Part shown: positions 1 to 10,000 of the stretch, piece after piece | Layout: each line of letters opens with the position of its first letter | How positions within the stretch are numbered: the first letter of the stretch is position 1 | From: Aphanothece sp. CMT-3BRIN-NPC111 | GTDB taxonomy: Bacteria; Cyanobacteriota; Cyanobacteriia; Cyanobacteriales; JAHHGU01 | Length of the DNA stretch: 64,000 bases | NCBI GenBank assembly: GCA_019359765.1 | Contig: JAHHGU010000007.1 | Location: 1 to 64,000 of the forward strand | Direction of reading: 5' to 3' | Program-made: the position numbers and the translations under genes | The notes under the pieces: model-generated | Databases searched by the model: none | What the model was told of the DNA's origin: nothing | The model's input: the letters and a program-made list of their open reading frames with translations, nothing else

Positions 1-390
1 CCCTGTTGTACCAAGCTGTGTGGTAGTCTGGTTTAAATTTCAGTGCTTGGTCGTAAGATGCGAGTGCCTCCTCATCGCGCCCTAAATTCCTCAGCGCAAT
101 GCCCCTGTTGTACCAAGCTTCGTGGTGGTCTAGTTTAAATTTTAGTGCTTGGTCGTAAGATGCGAGTGCCTCCTCATAGCGTCCTAAATTCCTCAGCGCA
201 ATGCCCCTGTTGTTCCAAGCTTCGTGGTGGTCTAGTTTAAATTTCAGTGCTTGGTCGTAAGATGCGAGTGCCTCCTCATAGCGTCCTAAATTCCCCAGCA
301 CAATGCCTCTGTTGTACCAAGCTTCGTGGAGGTCTGGTTTAAATTTCAGTGCTTGGTCGTAAGATGCGAGTGCTGCTGCATATTCTTTTG
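1..390. repeat. 102-bp tandem DNA repeat encoding TPR units
   Basis: The block containing GTGCTTGGTCGTAAGATGCG recurs with starts at 43, 145, 247 and 349, exactly 102 bp apart. One period encodes one 34-residue TPR. The copies differ at only a few bases, so they were duplicated or homogenised recently. The array continues past the left edge. Confidence 0.9.
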
Positions 391-1093
391 CAGCCGCAAG
401 CAGATTTCCCAGTTCAAAGAATAGACTAGCTCTATAACTAGGTGTCTGATGATCTTCTTCCAGCAGTTCTTGAATTTCTATGATTTTTTCACTACGTTCT
501 TCAGGAGTTAGGGTTAAGTATTTTTCATAGTCTCCCTCCCCAATAACTCGTAATGATTCTTTCTCTACACTTTCTGCATCTGTTGGAAACTCAAATACTC
601 CCGAACGCCAGTCAAAAAAATCTGGGGAGCGCCGAATAAAGTACTTCAATCCAAATAAAGGTAAAAGAAAGACAAAACAAATATTAAAATTATCTCTAAC
701 TCGTTCACGTTGTAAGTTTAAATGTCCTAAAATAGGCGGAACAGTATCTAATTTATAATAATCACCCTGACCGCCATATCCAGGTTTTATATATTTAGTA
801 AAAGATTTTTCCAAGCCTTTTATAAAAAGAACATCAATTTTATCCTTATTCGGCAACTGCTCAAGAATATTATATAAATTATCAATGGGTTCTTCTAATC
901 GCAAAACTTCAATTATTTTATGAGTAATGTCCTGCTTAACATTCTTAATAATTTGCTCTCCGACTGCTGGCGAACAGCGGATAAATAATACATTAAAGCC
1001 TTTAGCCCGCTTGAGAGCGCGTACTAAAGCTTGATATTCCTCTTCTGGATCTGCTGGTAAATCTTCTTCCCAGTCAGTTATTTCTAATTTCAT
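1..1093 (-). CDS. TPR-repeat protein with an N-terminal NTPase-like domain, 3' end outside the window
   Basis: I translated this leftward frame by hand from the ATG at 1091-1093; it stays open to the window edge (about 364 residues seen). Residues 1-200 form a globular domain beginning MKLEITDWEED, with the signature SPDFFDWRSGVFEF. I recall that signature from the inactive STAND-like NTPase domains found before TPRs in cyanobacteria; no Walker A motif is visible. From about residue 240 there are near-identical 34-residue TPR units with the theme SYDQALKFKPD..EAWYNRG. The ATG overlaps the TGA of the upstream AAA ATPase gene (ATGA), so the two are translationally coupled and probably act together. 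The partner or ligand is unknown. The family name is from memory; the TPR call is certain. Confidence 0.8.
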   Translation of the reverse strand, partial: MKLEITDWEEDLPADPEEEYQALVRALKRAKGFNVLFIRCSPAVGEQIIKNVKQDITHKIIEVLRLEEPIDNLYNILEQLPNKDKIDVLFIKGLEKSFTKYIKPGYGGQGDYYKLDTVPPILGHLNLQRERVRDNFNICFVFLLPLFGLKYFIRRSPDFFDWRSGVFEFPTDAESVEKESLRVIGEGDYEKYLTLTPEERSEKIIEIQELLEEDHQTPSYRASLFFELGNLLAAAKEYAAALASYDQALKFKPDLHEAWYNRGIVLGNLGRYEEALASYDQALKFKLDHHEAWNNRGIALRNLGRYEEALASYDQALKFKLDHHEAWYNRGIALRNLGRDEEALASYDQALKFKPDYHTAWYNR

Positions 1094-2418
1094 GGCTGAA
1101 TTTTAGCGATAGCTTGCTGAAATTCTTTAATATTTTTGATGAGCGGGTGAACATCATACCAACACTGCATCTCCTCTTCTTCATCAAAGTAGCGATATTC
1201 CAAAATACAACGATTAAACAACAACTGACGATGCTCAGTATCATGAATTATCTGCTGAGATTTTGATACTGTGGCTAAAATTGACCATTGACGATCTTCA
1301 ATGCTTCTCCGATAAGTATCTCTGGCTTTTGTAATCGCTCTTTGTACTGCTTTAGCGGTAAGAGGTAAACTGTCTATAAGATGAATCGCTTGTTGCATCA
1401 TTAATAGCAAATTCCGCACATGACCGCCGCTCATTAAACATAATCTCTCTAGCGTATCTTGACTATCAAATATTTTTGTTTCTAAAGAAAGAGTAGGAGC
1501 AAATAATTTAACCCGTTTACCAATCACCTCTTGTATTTTTATGAATCCTGATTCATAAATATTACCATCTGGAGTTTTAATCATAATCATGGGTAATATT
1601 TCAGGATCGCTATAAGTATCTTTAAGGTCAACTGCTCGGTTGGAGTAGACCATTGAGATTGGTACGGTGTAGATAACATGGCAATCTAATGCTTGCAGTT
1701 GTTCGCTACGATCTAGAAAAATTTCATCGTGATTGCTCCGTCCATCTTCCTTAATGACTGGAACAATTCGATCTAGATTATCGGCAATCACCGCTATATG
1801 ACTACATCCTGAAGGTAACTTCTTTTTCGCTTCAGCAATAAACTCATTTAAAGCCTTAATCAAAGTAACCGTATGTGGATTTACCTGTTCGCGGATTTTG
1901 CCACGCAAACTGGGGACTGCTCTTAAATTTGCTGTCAGCTTAGAAAACTGAGAAATTTGTGCTTCTACAGTTAAACTATTAAATTCTATTTCCGTTAGTG
2001 CCAAATCTTTCAATTCTTGCCAGCGGCTTTCTAGCCAGTTCAGTAAAGGTTTAGGATCAGTACCTTTCAAGTCTTCTAGCAAATGGCGTGTACAGGCTAA
2101 GAGAATATCGGTATATTGGGCATCTTCTGGGTCAATATCCTCTTCATCCGCAGCAAAATAAACCACACAAAATTTTTGCTCTTCCAGATATTGCTTCAGC
2201 CGCAGCAATTCTGTTGATTTTCCTGCTCCTCGATGACCTGCATAAAGTTGGCACGTCATCCGCTTAGAGCGGCTAATCTTCTTACCCAAATTTACCAGAA
2301 TATCTCCATCTCCCCGCACTTCTGTGCAATCCACATAAAATGGATCTCCAGGTTCTAGAGGTCGAAACGGGTCGAAGGCATTGTAAATGTTATCTAGTAA
2401 ATCTGAATCCTGAGCCAT
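1090..2418 (-). CDS. AAA-type P-loop ATPase
   Basis: 442 residues. Walker A is GHRGAGKST near residue 62 and a Walker B-like strand, AVIADNLDR, lies near residue 212. The rest is helical, as in KAP/AAA_16-like signalling ATPases. There is no signal peptide or membrane segment, so it is probably cytoplasmic. Its TGA overlaps the ATG of the downstream TPR gene by 4 bp, an operon of an ATPase switch with a TPR scaffold. Such pairs occur in cyanobacterial signalling or conflict loci, but the role of this one is not evident. The start is the ATG at 2418 (MAQDSDLLDN), giving a complete N-terminus before the P-loop. Confidence 0.75.
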   Translation of the reverse strand: MAQDSDLLDNIYNAFDPFRPLEPGDPFYVDCTEVRGDGDILVNLGKKISRSKRMTCQLYAGHRGAGKSTELLRLKQYLEEQKFCVVYFAADEEDIDPEDAQYTDILLACTRHLLEDLKGTDPKPLLNWLESRWQELKDLALTEIEFNSLTVEAQISQFSKLTANLRAVPSLRGKIREQVNPHTVTLIKALNEFIAEAKKKLPSGCSHIAVIADNLDRIVPVIKEDGRSNHDEIFLDRSEQLQALDCHVIYTVPISMVYSNRAVDLKDTYSDPEILPMIMIKTPDGNIYESGFIKIQEVIGKRVKLFAPTLSLETKIFDSQDTLERLCLMSGGHVRNLLLMMQQAIHLIDSLPLTAKAVQRAITKARDTYRRSIEDRQWSILATVSKSQQIIHDTEHRQLLFNRCILEYRYFDEEEEMQCWYDVHPLIKNIKEFQQAIAKIQP

Positions 2419-2671
2419 AAACCAAAAATCTCTTTATATAGCGTCATCGTAACTCAGAGCCAGGAAAATTAGTGCGCTCACAGTGAAGTCTGACGCTACA
2501 GGAACAAAACCTGCCTACCCTATGCCTACGGCAGGCCACGCTAACGCCAACGCAGGCTTTATAGTTTAATTTTGCAAAAGCGGAGGCAAGTTTGTATAGC
2601 CCCAGACTTTAGCCTGCGGGAGACTTGCTCAGGTTTGTGTATAAAGTAAGCTGGAGCGATCGCTTAACCTG

Positions 2672-3643
2672 TCAAACTAATAACGTAGCTTTTCGCCATC
2701 GCTTCACTGCTGTTTGCAATTCCGCTGATAACCAACTGTCGTACTGAGGATAAACGGGCGATCGCGCCACTAACTCCCATCCCGCAGGCTCTAATATTTC
2801 CCTGAGTCTCTGATAGTGGGGATGGGGATAATCGGGATTTACTTCATCTTTTGGCCCAATTCCCCCTAAATCTCTGGCACCAGCATCTAAACAGGCGAGT
2901 AACCAACTGGCATCTTTAACTAAATTAGGTGGAATTTGTATAGTAATGTCCGACGGTAGCATCTCACGGGCAACTGCTACCACTTCCGGTAGCTGATGCG
3001 GATCGAATGCTGGTGCATCCCAAGTTTGGTGACTTCCTGGACTATGCGGTTGCAAGATAACTTCTTGTATGTGTCCCCAGCGTTGGTGAATTTGCGCGAT
3101 CGCATCCAAACTTTCCCGCCAATCTTCTGGTGTTTCTCCAATTCCCAACAATAAGCCAGTCGTAAACGGAACTTGCAATTTTCCCGCCCATTCCAACTGT
3201 TGCAGTCGCACTTGGGGTAACTTACTCGGCGCGTACCGATGAAAAGTATCTAACAGCTTAGGCGTTAGCTGCTCTAACATCAGCCCCATTGACACATTAA
3301 CTGTCTTCAGCTGAGCCATCTCTTCATAACTCAGCGGCCCCACATTCGTATGCGGCAGAAACCCCATAGATAAAGCCAATTCACATAAATCATAGATGCG
3401 CTGGAACCAGGCGGCGCGTCGTGTTGAGTGGGGATGCACCTCGCCACTGAGAATGAGAATTTCACAAACACCCCAATCTTGTAGCGGTTTTAGCAGCCTT
3501 TCTGCCTCTAGCAAAGTTAACCAGGGGCTTTTACCTGGATCGGCACGGAAGTTGCAGTAGGTACAGCGATTAAAGCACTCGTATGTCGGTACGACAGTGT
3601 AAGCAGGGCTGTAAGTAACAACACGGAAAGCAGAGGATGTCAT
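2672..3643 (-). CDS. cofG: 7,8-didemethyl-8-hydroxy-5-deazariboflavin synthase subunit CofG
   Basis: A radical SAM enzyme that with CofH makes FO, the deazaflavin chromophore of cyanobacterial DNA photolyases and precursor of F420. The N-terminus has the radical SAM cluster motif CFNRCTYCNF (CxxxCxxC), preceded by YSPAYTVVPTYE, which is typical of CofG. Further features are LLLGIGETPEDW and the C-terminal GARDLGGIGPKDEVNP. The frame opens with a GTG at 3715, but I prefer the ATG at 3643 (MTSSAFRVVTYSPAY), which matches the usual CofG start; an ATG at 3667 is a second option. Length from 3643 is 323 residues, normal for the family. CofH is not in the window. The gene stands alone, ahead of a divergent hydrolase. 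Confidence 0.92.
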   Translation of the reverse strand: MTSSAFRVVTYSPAYTVVPTYECFNRCTYCNFRADPGKSPWLTLLEAERLLKPLQDWGVCEILILSGEVHPHSTRRAAWFQRIYDLCELALSMGFLPHTNVGPLSYEEMAQLKTVNVSMGLMLEQLTPKLLDTFHRYAPSKLPQVRLQQLEWAGKLQVPFTTGLLLGIGETPEDWRESLDAIAQIHQRWGHIQEVILQPHSPGSHQTWDAPAFDPHQLPEVVAVAREMLPSDITIQIPPNLVKDASWLLACLDAGARDLGGIGPKDEVNPDYPHPHYQRLREILEPAGWELVARSPVYPQYDSWLSAELQTAVKRWRKATLLV

Positions 3644-3996
3644 AGATAATATCGTGTCCGGTTGCATCCACCTTGTAAGCAGCAGGGAGACAAGGGGAGA
3701 AATTCGCTTTCCCACGCTAGCACAACCTCTACTATCGGACTTTAGATAACACCCTAGTGAAAAAACGTAAATGATTATCGATATCTTGATTTATTTCAGT
3801 ATTTTCATCAATGACTTAGATCACTTCTCAGTGTGATACTTGTCGTTGATGGATAGTGTAATCCTCAATTAAATTGGTATTTAATATCAAACTGAATAAT
3901 ATTTAGACCTAACAAGTATTTATCTAGAAATTCTTATTGATTAGTTTTGATTTTAACTAACTTCCTTTTATAACTATTAAAATTCTGGATATAGCA

Positions 3997-5055
3997 ATGA
4001 ATCGAAGACGCTTTACATCCATTTTAGTACAAAGTAGTGTTGCACCTATACTTCTTCAAGGTTTTAAGTGGAACAATATGGACTCGAAAGTAAAACGCCC
4101 TCGACGAGTGGGAACAACTTTCAGCCAGCTTCAATGTAATTACCTAGGGATTGACTACAAAGAAGCCTTTAAGCAAGTTTGTTCAATGGGGTTTGATGTC
4201 ATCAGGCTAGGCAGCTATTGGAATGAAATCGAACGGGTAGAAAATGAATTTGACTTTCAAGCCCTTGACTGGCTACTCAATGAAAGCCAAAAACACTCTA
4301 TTAAAGTAGTGTTGACAGTTGGAATGAAAGCTCCTCGGTGGCCGGAATACCATTTCCCAGATTGGCTTAAAGCCCGCTACGACACTACCAGGCAGGATCA
4401 GCCCTTAGACGCTAACCCGGCTATAGCTGAACGAACTCTGAAGTTTATTGAAGCAGTTGTTGAGCATACCAAGCACGCCAGAAACATTAAATACTGGCAG
4501 GTGGAAAATGAACCTTTGACACAACTGGAAGTTGCAGCAGGGCGTTTTATTAGTCATGATTTTGTCCAACAGGAAGTGAAACTGACCAGAGACTTAGCAC
4601 GTCGAGGACAAAAAATATTATTAACGAACGCAATAGGTTTACCGTCTGCTAACGCTGAGCATGACGACCGAGCATTTAAAGCTAGTATAAATTTAGCGGA
4701 TGCGATCGGCATCAACGTTTATACCAAAGTGGCAATCAGCCCAGACTATTATTTGCAACCAGAAACATCCTACTGGCAAAAACTACAAGAGTGGCAAAAA
4801 CAACTAAAAGAGGCTGGCAAAGAACATTGGATAGCAGAAGCTCAAGCGGAGCCTTGGGAGTACCAAAAATTAGTAGCAATGGATAAATCTGAATACCCTA
4901 GCACATCCCCCAGCCAAGCCACCGACTTAGTTCTTAAACTAAACCAAGTTGGATATGAGACTGTCATGTTGTGGGGATGTGAATATTGGTATTGGCATAT
5001 GAAGAATGGTCGTAATGCATGGGTAAAAGCTGTAGAGCAACTTGTTGAAGCTTAA
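3997..5055 (+). CDS. Exported TIM-barrel glycoside hydrolase (clan A-like)
   Basis: 352 residues. The N-terminus is Tat-like: MNRRRFTSILVQSS followed by a short hydrophobic stretch. The body resembles clan GH-A retaining hydrolases (GH5/39/42 type). GFDVIRLGSYWNEIE is an early barrel strand, WQVENEP puts the probable acid/base at Glu172, and HWIAEAQAEPW holds the probable nucleophile (Glu281 or Glu285). The substrate cannot be told from sequence; beta-linked glucan, mannan or galactan are all possible. It converges on the Rieske gene with a 14-bp gap. It could act on the extracellular polysaccharide made by the 7-13.5 kb module, which is only an inference from proximity. Confidence 0.7.
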   Translation: MNRRRFTSILVQSSVAPILLQGFKWNNMDSKVKRPRRVGTTFSQLQCNYLGIDYKEAFKQVCSMGFDVIRLGSYWNEIERVENEFDFQALDWLLNESQKHSIKVVLTVGMKAPRWPEYHFPDWLKARYDTTRQDQPLDANPAIAERTLKFIEAVVEHTKHARNIKYWQVENEPLTQLEVAAGRFISHDFVQQEVKLTRDLARRGQKILLTNAIGLPSANAEHDDRAFKASINLADAIGINVYTKVAISPDYYLQPETSYWQKLQEWQKQLKEAGKEHWIAEAQAEPWEYQKLVAMDKSEYPSTSPSQATDLVLKLNQVGYETVMLWGCEYWYWHMKNGRNAWVKAVEQLVEA

Positions 5056-5069
5056 CAACTTCATTCTTC

Positions 5070-6122
5070 TCAACAGCGCCAGCGCAACACCTGTTCCTTA
5101 ACCGGGTTAATAAATGGTCGTCCCTCCTCCATCGCGCGGGCAAACTCTGCCTTTAACTGGTAGTACCAACGCGCCTGGGTGTCAGCATCTTTAATTAGCA
5201 TCAGAGTTGGATTGTATTTCAAACCCTCCTGCTGTTTGATGACCACATCGCCATCCTGGTTGAGAAATGCCCGTACAAGAGGCTGCAACACAGGCTTAAG
5301 TGCTGTCAACAAAGGCATATCCCAATAAAGAAGAGTAGTAACTTCCGTCTCTGTTTCCGAAATAGGTGTGACAGCAGTTAAATTAGATACCTGATGATGC
5401 CCAGCCGTAAGATTTTCAATGCGAACGCTAGGCAGACTAAATATAATTTCCGTTTCCGGTTCGCCCCCCAAGATGCTATAAAGACGTGGTACGTTGACAA
5501 TTTTATGCCGCCGCATTGTAAACCCGTAGGGCGAAGGATCGAAGATTTTGACTTCTTCTACAAGTGATGGAGTTGCTCGCCACCACCAAGCATTATGCAC
5601 ATAAGGTGAGTGAGTAGGGTCCATCAACCCCACTACTGCATGATCTACAAAGCATGGGAACCGTGACGTTACTACTAACTTATAAGGCTGATCGCCGAAG
5701 TTAGGAATTAAGGGAATATCCATTTCCGGCGAGGGGGTATCAGCTTTGTCATTTGCTGCCATGTAAATCCAAATGTTTCCTTGGACTTCACGCACCGGAT
5801 ATTGTTTGACTCGGAAGCGGCTAAAATCCAGGTTTTGATCTTCGACGAGGGATGGGATAGCAGTGCAGCGTCCAGTCTCATCAAAGCGCCACCCATGATA
5901 ACAGCATTCAACCTCTTGCCCGTCAAACCGCCCGCAACTCAGGGGTATGCCCCGATGCGGGCAGATATCGCGCAAGGCAAATACTTTACCATTACGGCTA
6001 CGGGCGAGAAGCACGGGTTCGCCCAGGAAGGTTTTAGCGATCGCGTTTCCAGGTTTGAGTTGACCGCCTGGCATGGCGTAGTACCAAACGTTGCGTAAGA
6101 AAAAGTTCTTGTTTTCCGTCAC
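5070..6122 (-). CDS. Rieske [2Fe-2S] aromatic-ring oxygenase (pheophorbide a oxygenase/vanillate demethylase type)
   Basis: The Rieske cluster ligands are in CPHRGIPLSCG and CCYHGWRF (CxH...CxxH). The mononuclear iron site is suggested by DHAVVGLMDPTHSPYVHN (D/HxxxH pattern). The NVWYYAMPGGQLKPG start is typical of cyanobacterial PaO-like oxygenases. The frame extends to 6227, but the extra residues show no family resemblance. I place the start at the GTG at 6122 (VTENKNFFLRNVWYY), giving about 350 residues. The start is uncertain and no good ribosome-binding site is visible at either place. The substrate is unknown; chlorophyll catabolite or aromatic oxygenation is plausible. The C-terminus is soluble with no obvious membrane anchor. 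Confidence 0.82.
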   Translation of the reverse strand: MTENKNFFLRNVWYYAMPGGQLKPGNAIAKTFLGEPVLLARSRNGKVFALRDICPHRGIPLSCGRFDGQEVECCYHGWRFDETGRCTAIPSLVEDQNLDFSRFRVKQYPVREVQGNIWIYMAANDKADTPSPEMDIPLIPNFGDQPYKLVVTSRFPCFVDHAVVGLMDPTHSPYVHNAWWWRATPSLVEEVKIFDPSPYGFTMRRHKIVNVPRLYSILGGEPETEIIFSLPSVRIENLTAGHHQVSNLTAVTPISETETEVTTLLYWDMPLLTALKPVLQPLVRAFLNQDGDVVIKQQEGLKYNPTLMLIKDADTQARWYYQLKAEFARAMEEGRPFINPVKEQVLRWRC

Positions 6123-6331
6123 AGTTGTCCGCAGATAAGTCCTAGTGTGCCTGACGCTTGCGCCAATCCCAGGTTTCCAACCAGGCGATTTTACTCTACC
6201 GCCTGTAAACCACACAATCCTCAACAATATATATAGCAGCTACCATAACTGAAAGCTAATTGCTAAAAGCTAACTGAAGGATTGCTATAAATGCGATCGC
6301 TCTTATCTCCCAATTCGCTCTGGTGACTTGA

Positions 6332-6889
6332 ATGCGTGTTGATGTCACGACCTGGTATTTAGAAATGCTTGACCCTGAGCAGTTGCGCCCCGCTCTCTCA
6401 GACAACCCCAAGCTGCTTGTGATGCAGGCTGAAATTCCCTCGCCTGAATTTAGCCGCTTCCTCTACACCAGCGTGGGTGGTGACTATTACTGGCTAGACC
6501 GCTTAGAGGGCACCTACAGCCGTTGGCTAGAATACCTGCAACGCCCAGAGGTACAGACCTGGGTTGCCTATGTCTCAGGCACACCAGCAGGCTACATGGA
6601 GTTGCAATTACAGCCGCATAGCAACGTCGAGATTGTCTATTTCGGTCTCTTGCAGCAGTTCAGGGGGCAACGAATTGGGGGACACCTGCTAAGTGTTGGT
6701 GTCAGGCAGGCATGGGCAATGGGCGCACAGCGGGTGTGGGTACATACGTGCAGCTTGGACGGCCCCTATGCACTCTCCAATTACCAGGCACGCGGCTTTC
6801 AACTTTATAAAGAAGAGACACGCACCCTGGAAGTGCCAGATGAGCCAATTGGTCCTTGGCCAGGTGCATACCGCGACAGACACGCTTGA
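6332..6889 (+). CDS. GNAT-family N-acetyltransferase
   Basis: 185 residues. The acetyl-CoA pyrophosphate-binding motif A is QQFRGQRIGGHLL (R/QxxGxG/A type), preceded by a beta strand in VEIVYFGLL and followed by RVWVHTCSLDGPYALSNYQARGF, the usual motif B region. It would transfer an acetyl group from acetyl-CoA to an amine; the substrate (small molecule, peptide or protein N-terminus) is unknown. The start ATG at 6332 gives a complete fold. It is monocistronic and faces the end of the large fusion gene. Confidence 0.8.
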   Translation: MRVDVTTWYLEMLDPEQLRPALSDNPKLLVMQAEIPSPEFSRFLYTSVGGDYYWLDRLEGTYSRWLEYLQRPEVQTWVAYVSGTPAGYMELQLQPHSNVEIVYFGLLQQFRGQRIGGHLLSVGVRQAWAMGAQRVWVHTCSLDGPYALSNYQARGFQLYKEETRTLEVPDEPIGPWPGAYRDRHA

Positions 6890-6953
6890 ACCTATAGAGG
6901 ACTTATGCACTAGAGATTCCCCAACAGAGTTAAAAAGGGGGCGAGTCAAGCTT

Positions 6954-6972
6954 CCCCCCTTTTTAAGGGGGG
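6954..6972. repeat. C-run/G-run hairpin of a dispersed cyanobacterial repeat
   Basis: CCCCCCTT (6954-6961) and AAGGGGGG (6965-6972) form a stem with a 3-nt loop, followed by another G-run. Related CCCCCTTATTAAGGGGG-type hairpins occur at 34464-34485. It lies between converging genes and may end transcription from either side, although the U-tract is weak. Confidence 0.55.
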
Positions 6973-7034
6973 CTAGGGGGGATCGAGGTTTCAGGCTTCA
7001 AGTGCGTAAATCCTGTTATATCGATAAATCGTTT

Positions 7035-10000
7035 CTACGAATTCGCATTCACCGCCTGCCGATTGATCTGACGCGGAGTGATCACCCAATCAGTCTGTCC
7101 TTGTAAGTGGTCGTAGAGCGCGACTAGGGAGATCATATGCTTAAGAGCAGTGTAGAAAAAAGTCAGCAGAGCGTACTGAAGGAAATACCTCAAAGGATAT
7201 TTAATATACGCCACCTGCATTGTTACTAGGGTCTGGTAAACACCACTTAAGAGCGTAATCAGCGTCGTCAACCATAAATACCAGTTACTCCAAAGAGTAA
7301 AATAGCCTTGATAGAGGAGTAGGCTGAAAATAATAGAATAGATTTGCAGAGCAATCAAGGAAAAAAACTCGCGATAGTACAGCAGATAAGTCCAGTAAGC
7401 CTTCTGCCAACCATTAAGATGAGCTGATTTCCAAAACTGTCGTTGGTATTTCAAACTCACTTCTAGCCAACCATGCGCCCAGCGTTTACGCTGAGTCCAA
7501 AAAGATTTGAACTTAGTTGGGGCGAGTTCGGTAGAAACAATACTTTCGTCGTGAGTAATTCGATATCCCTGGAGCAATGTCCGTACAGAAGCATCGATAT
7601 CCTCAGTCAGCATAGTGGGATTCAAACGAATACGCTTGAGAACTGAGGTATTCCAGTAGCCATTTGACCCCCCGAAAATTGCCGTGTCTACCAAGAGGGA
7701 CTTAGCCGGATGGCTTACTCCATAAATAGACTCGAACTCGATAGCGACAATTTGGGTGAGTAGATTGTCGTCATAATTGCGAATAATGCTACGTCCTTGA
7801 ACTACGTCGTAATCATGCTCTAGCCATTGCCATGCACGCACGAAGCAATCGGCACAAGGGTGGTGATCGGCATCTAGGATGCAAGTGATAACGCCCGTGA
7901 CAACCTGAATAGCAGCGTTCAGATTCTCCGCTTTTGACTTGCTCTCCTCTACACGCAGGAGACGCAGTTCCGGGTAAAGTGCCGCCAGATGACGCAGTTC
8001 TTCCTCTACTGGGAGTTCTACAGGGCTGTTATAAGCAAGAATTAATTCCAGTCCACTCTGTGGATGCTGGACTTGCGTGAGGATATGGGTGAGGGTATCG
8101 AGGATAATATCTTGCTCGTTCGGCAGATAGGCAACTACGATGCATGAGCAACGCGGTAATGGTCTTGTAGCTTGGGAAGGTCTAAATTTTCTGATACCCA
8201 GAGTGGCTCTGAACGACTGAAAAAAACGATTAAACTTGCTTTTTTTAGCTTTTACCTTATCCTTAACTAAGCTTTTACACCAAACTAATGTTGCTTCATA
8301 CATCATCATCAGTGAGGTAAAAAGATAAGCACTGGCAATCGTGAGATGCAGACCAAGAAGAGTCCATCCACTCTGGCGTAGGTAGTAATATAAAATGGTG
8401 GGAACACCAATAATTACGGTGTTGCTAAAGATAATTTTATCTAAACTAAAAGGCCACTTTTTAAAAAATAAATTAGCAAAAAACTTACCTTTCTTATGTA
8501 AGGTGGTATTGGGTTGGATAGTAGTTTCTCTTAGATCTGAGACACTTTTATCTAATTGCAGTTTTTTCTCATTTACCCATAAAACTTGACCATCTTTAGC
8601 AATTTGGCATATATAAAATTCTTTAGCATCGAGAAGCCGTTCTACTTTCAATACTGTCCAGCCCGGTTTATTTAGATAGCAGACGCGATCGCCTTCTATG
8701 GGAATCCAAGTCCGCTGTGGCGCGATATGCGATCGCGTCAATATGTAGCTGATATCGCGTAGAACCGCAACTACACTCCGCTGGAGTAGCGGTTGAATGT
8801 AATCTGCCAGGACAGCGAGAAGCAGCGTCCCTACAACCATCACAGGTAGCAGCAGGTAGTATAATCGGGGATTACCTTTAACCAGCAGGTTGAGGGTGCG
8901 GTCTACGACAAAGTTGTGAATGAGAAAAAAGCTATAGCTGTATCTGCCTAGCTGGATCATTAAAGTCTGCATACGAGGCGAACGACTCAGACTACGCGAT
9001 ACAACCATGCAGATTAGCGTCAGCCCAAGTGGCACTAGCAAGTCAGCAAACACCCAGCCCAACCAATAAAACTGACAAACAAAACCGAGGACATACAGCG
9101 GGATGCCTACCAAAAGTGCTTGGCGATCGCTCCAAGAAATGGGGCTGTTTCCTTGTTTATAGGCTTGTGCAACCACCATCCCCACCACAAAGATACTCAG
9201 CTTGGACAAGAAGATTTGGAAAGGTTGCTCCGCCGCAGGGGTGTCCAGGATGACATAAGTGGGATGCCCTCCAAGTACGTAAACGGCTAACGCCCGATAA
9301 CCGATTGTCAGCAGCGTACTCACAAGCAGCAAGTTACGCGCCCCCCAGCGCTCTTGCAGTTGCCAAAGAACAGGGAAGATAAGTGTAAAGCAGATAATTA
9401 GTGGTACAAACCACCAAGGGCCGCTGGTAGCAAGAAGCAACTCGCCGCGAACACTGAATAGTAAAGGAAAGGTTGCGGCGGCAAAAGTATGCCATGCATC
9501 AGGTATATAGCTGTTGGTGGTAATGCCGATAGCCCAAAGCACAGGATAAGATAGCCAAGCTACTGTCCAAAAAGGCCACAGCAGGCGTAGCAAACGCTTC
9601 TTGAGGAAGGCGATAGGTTCTAACTGATGACCTCGTAAAGAAAGTACTAGGCTAAAACCACTCACTAGCACAAAAAAATCCACGAACTGAAAACCGAACC
9701 ACACGGGGATAGTAAAAATATGCGCTAGTTGCTCGAGAAAGCTGCCTTCCCTAGTTAATGTAAACAGTTGCTGTAAGTTGTCAATTAAACCTGTTGGCTG
9801 CGGTGTGAAAGCATAATCAGTAAACAACAGTTGAGCATGATAAAGCAGAATCATGACTACTGCCAAAATACGGATTCCTTCTATCCACGCTTCTCGCTTT
9901 GTATTTGATATTTTTGGACTTTTTGTAAATTCAATGTTTGGCGGGAATTTGGCTGTTACCAGAGCACCACTAGCTTCCAATTTTTCCGTGACATCTGCAC

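Noticed and set aside
8395..8589. Opposite-strand frames within the large fusion gene
   Set aside because: They are shadows of a strongly supported coding sequence, without start signals or family resemblance.
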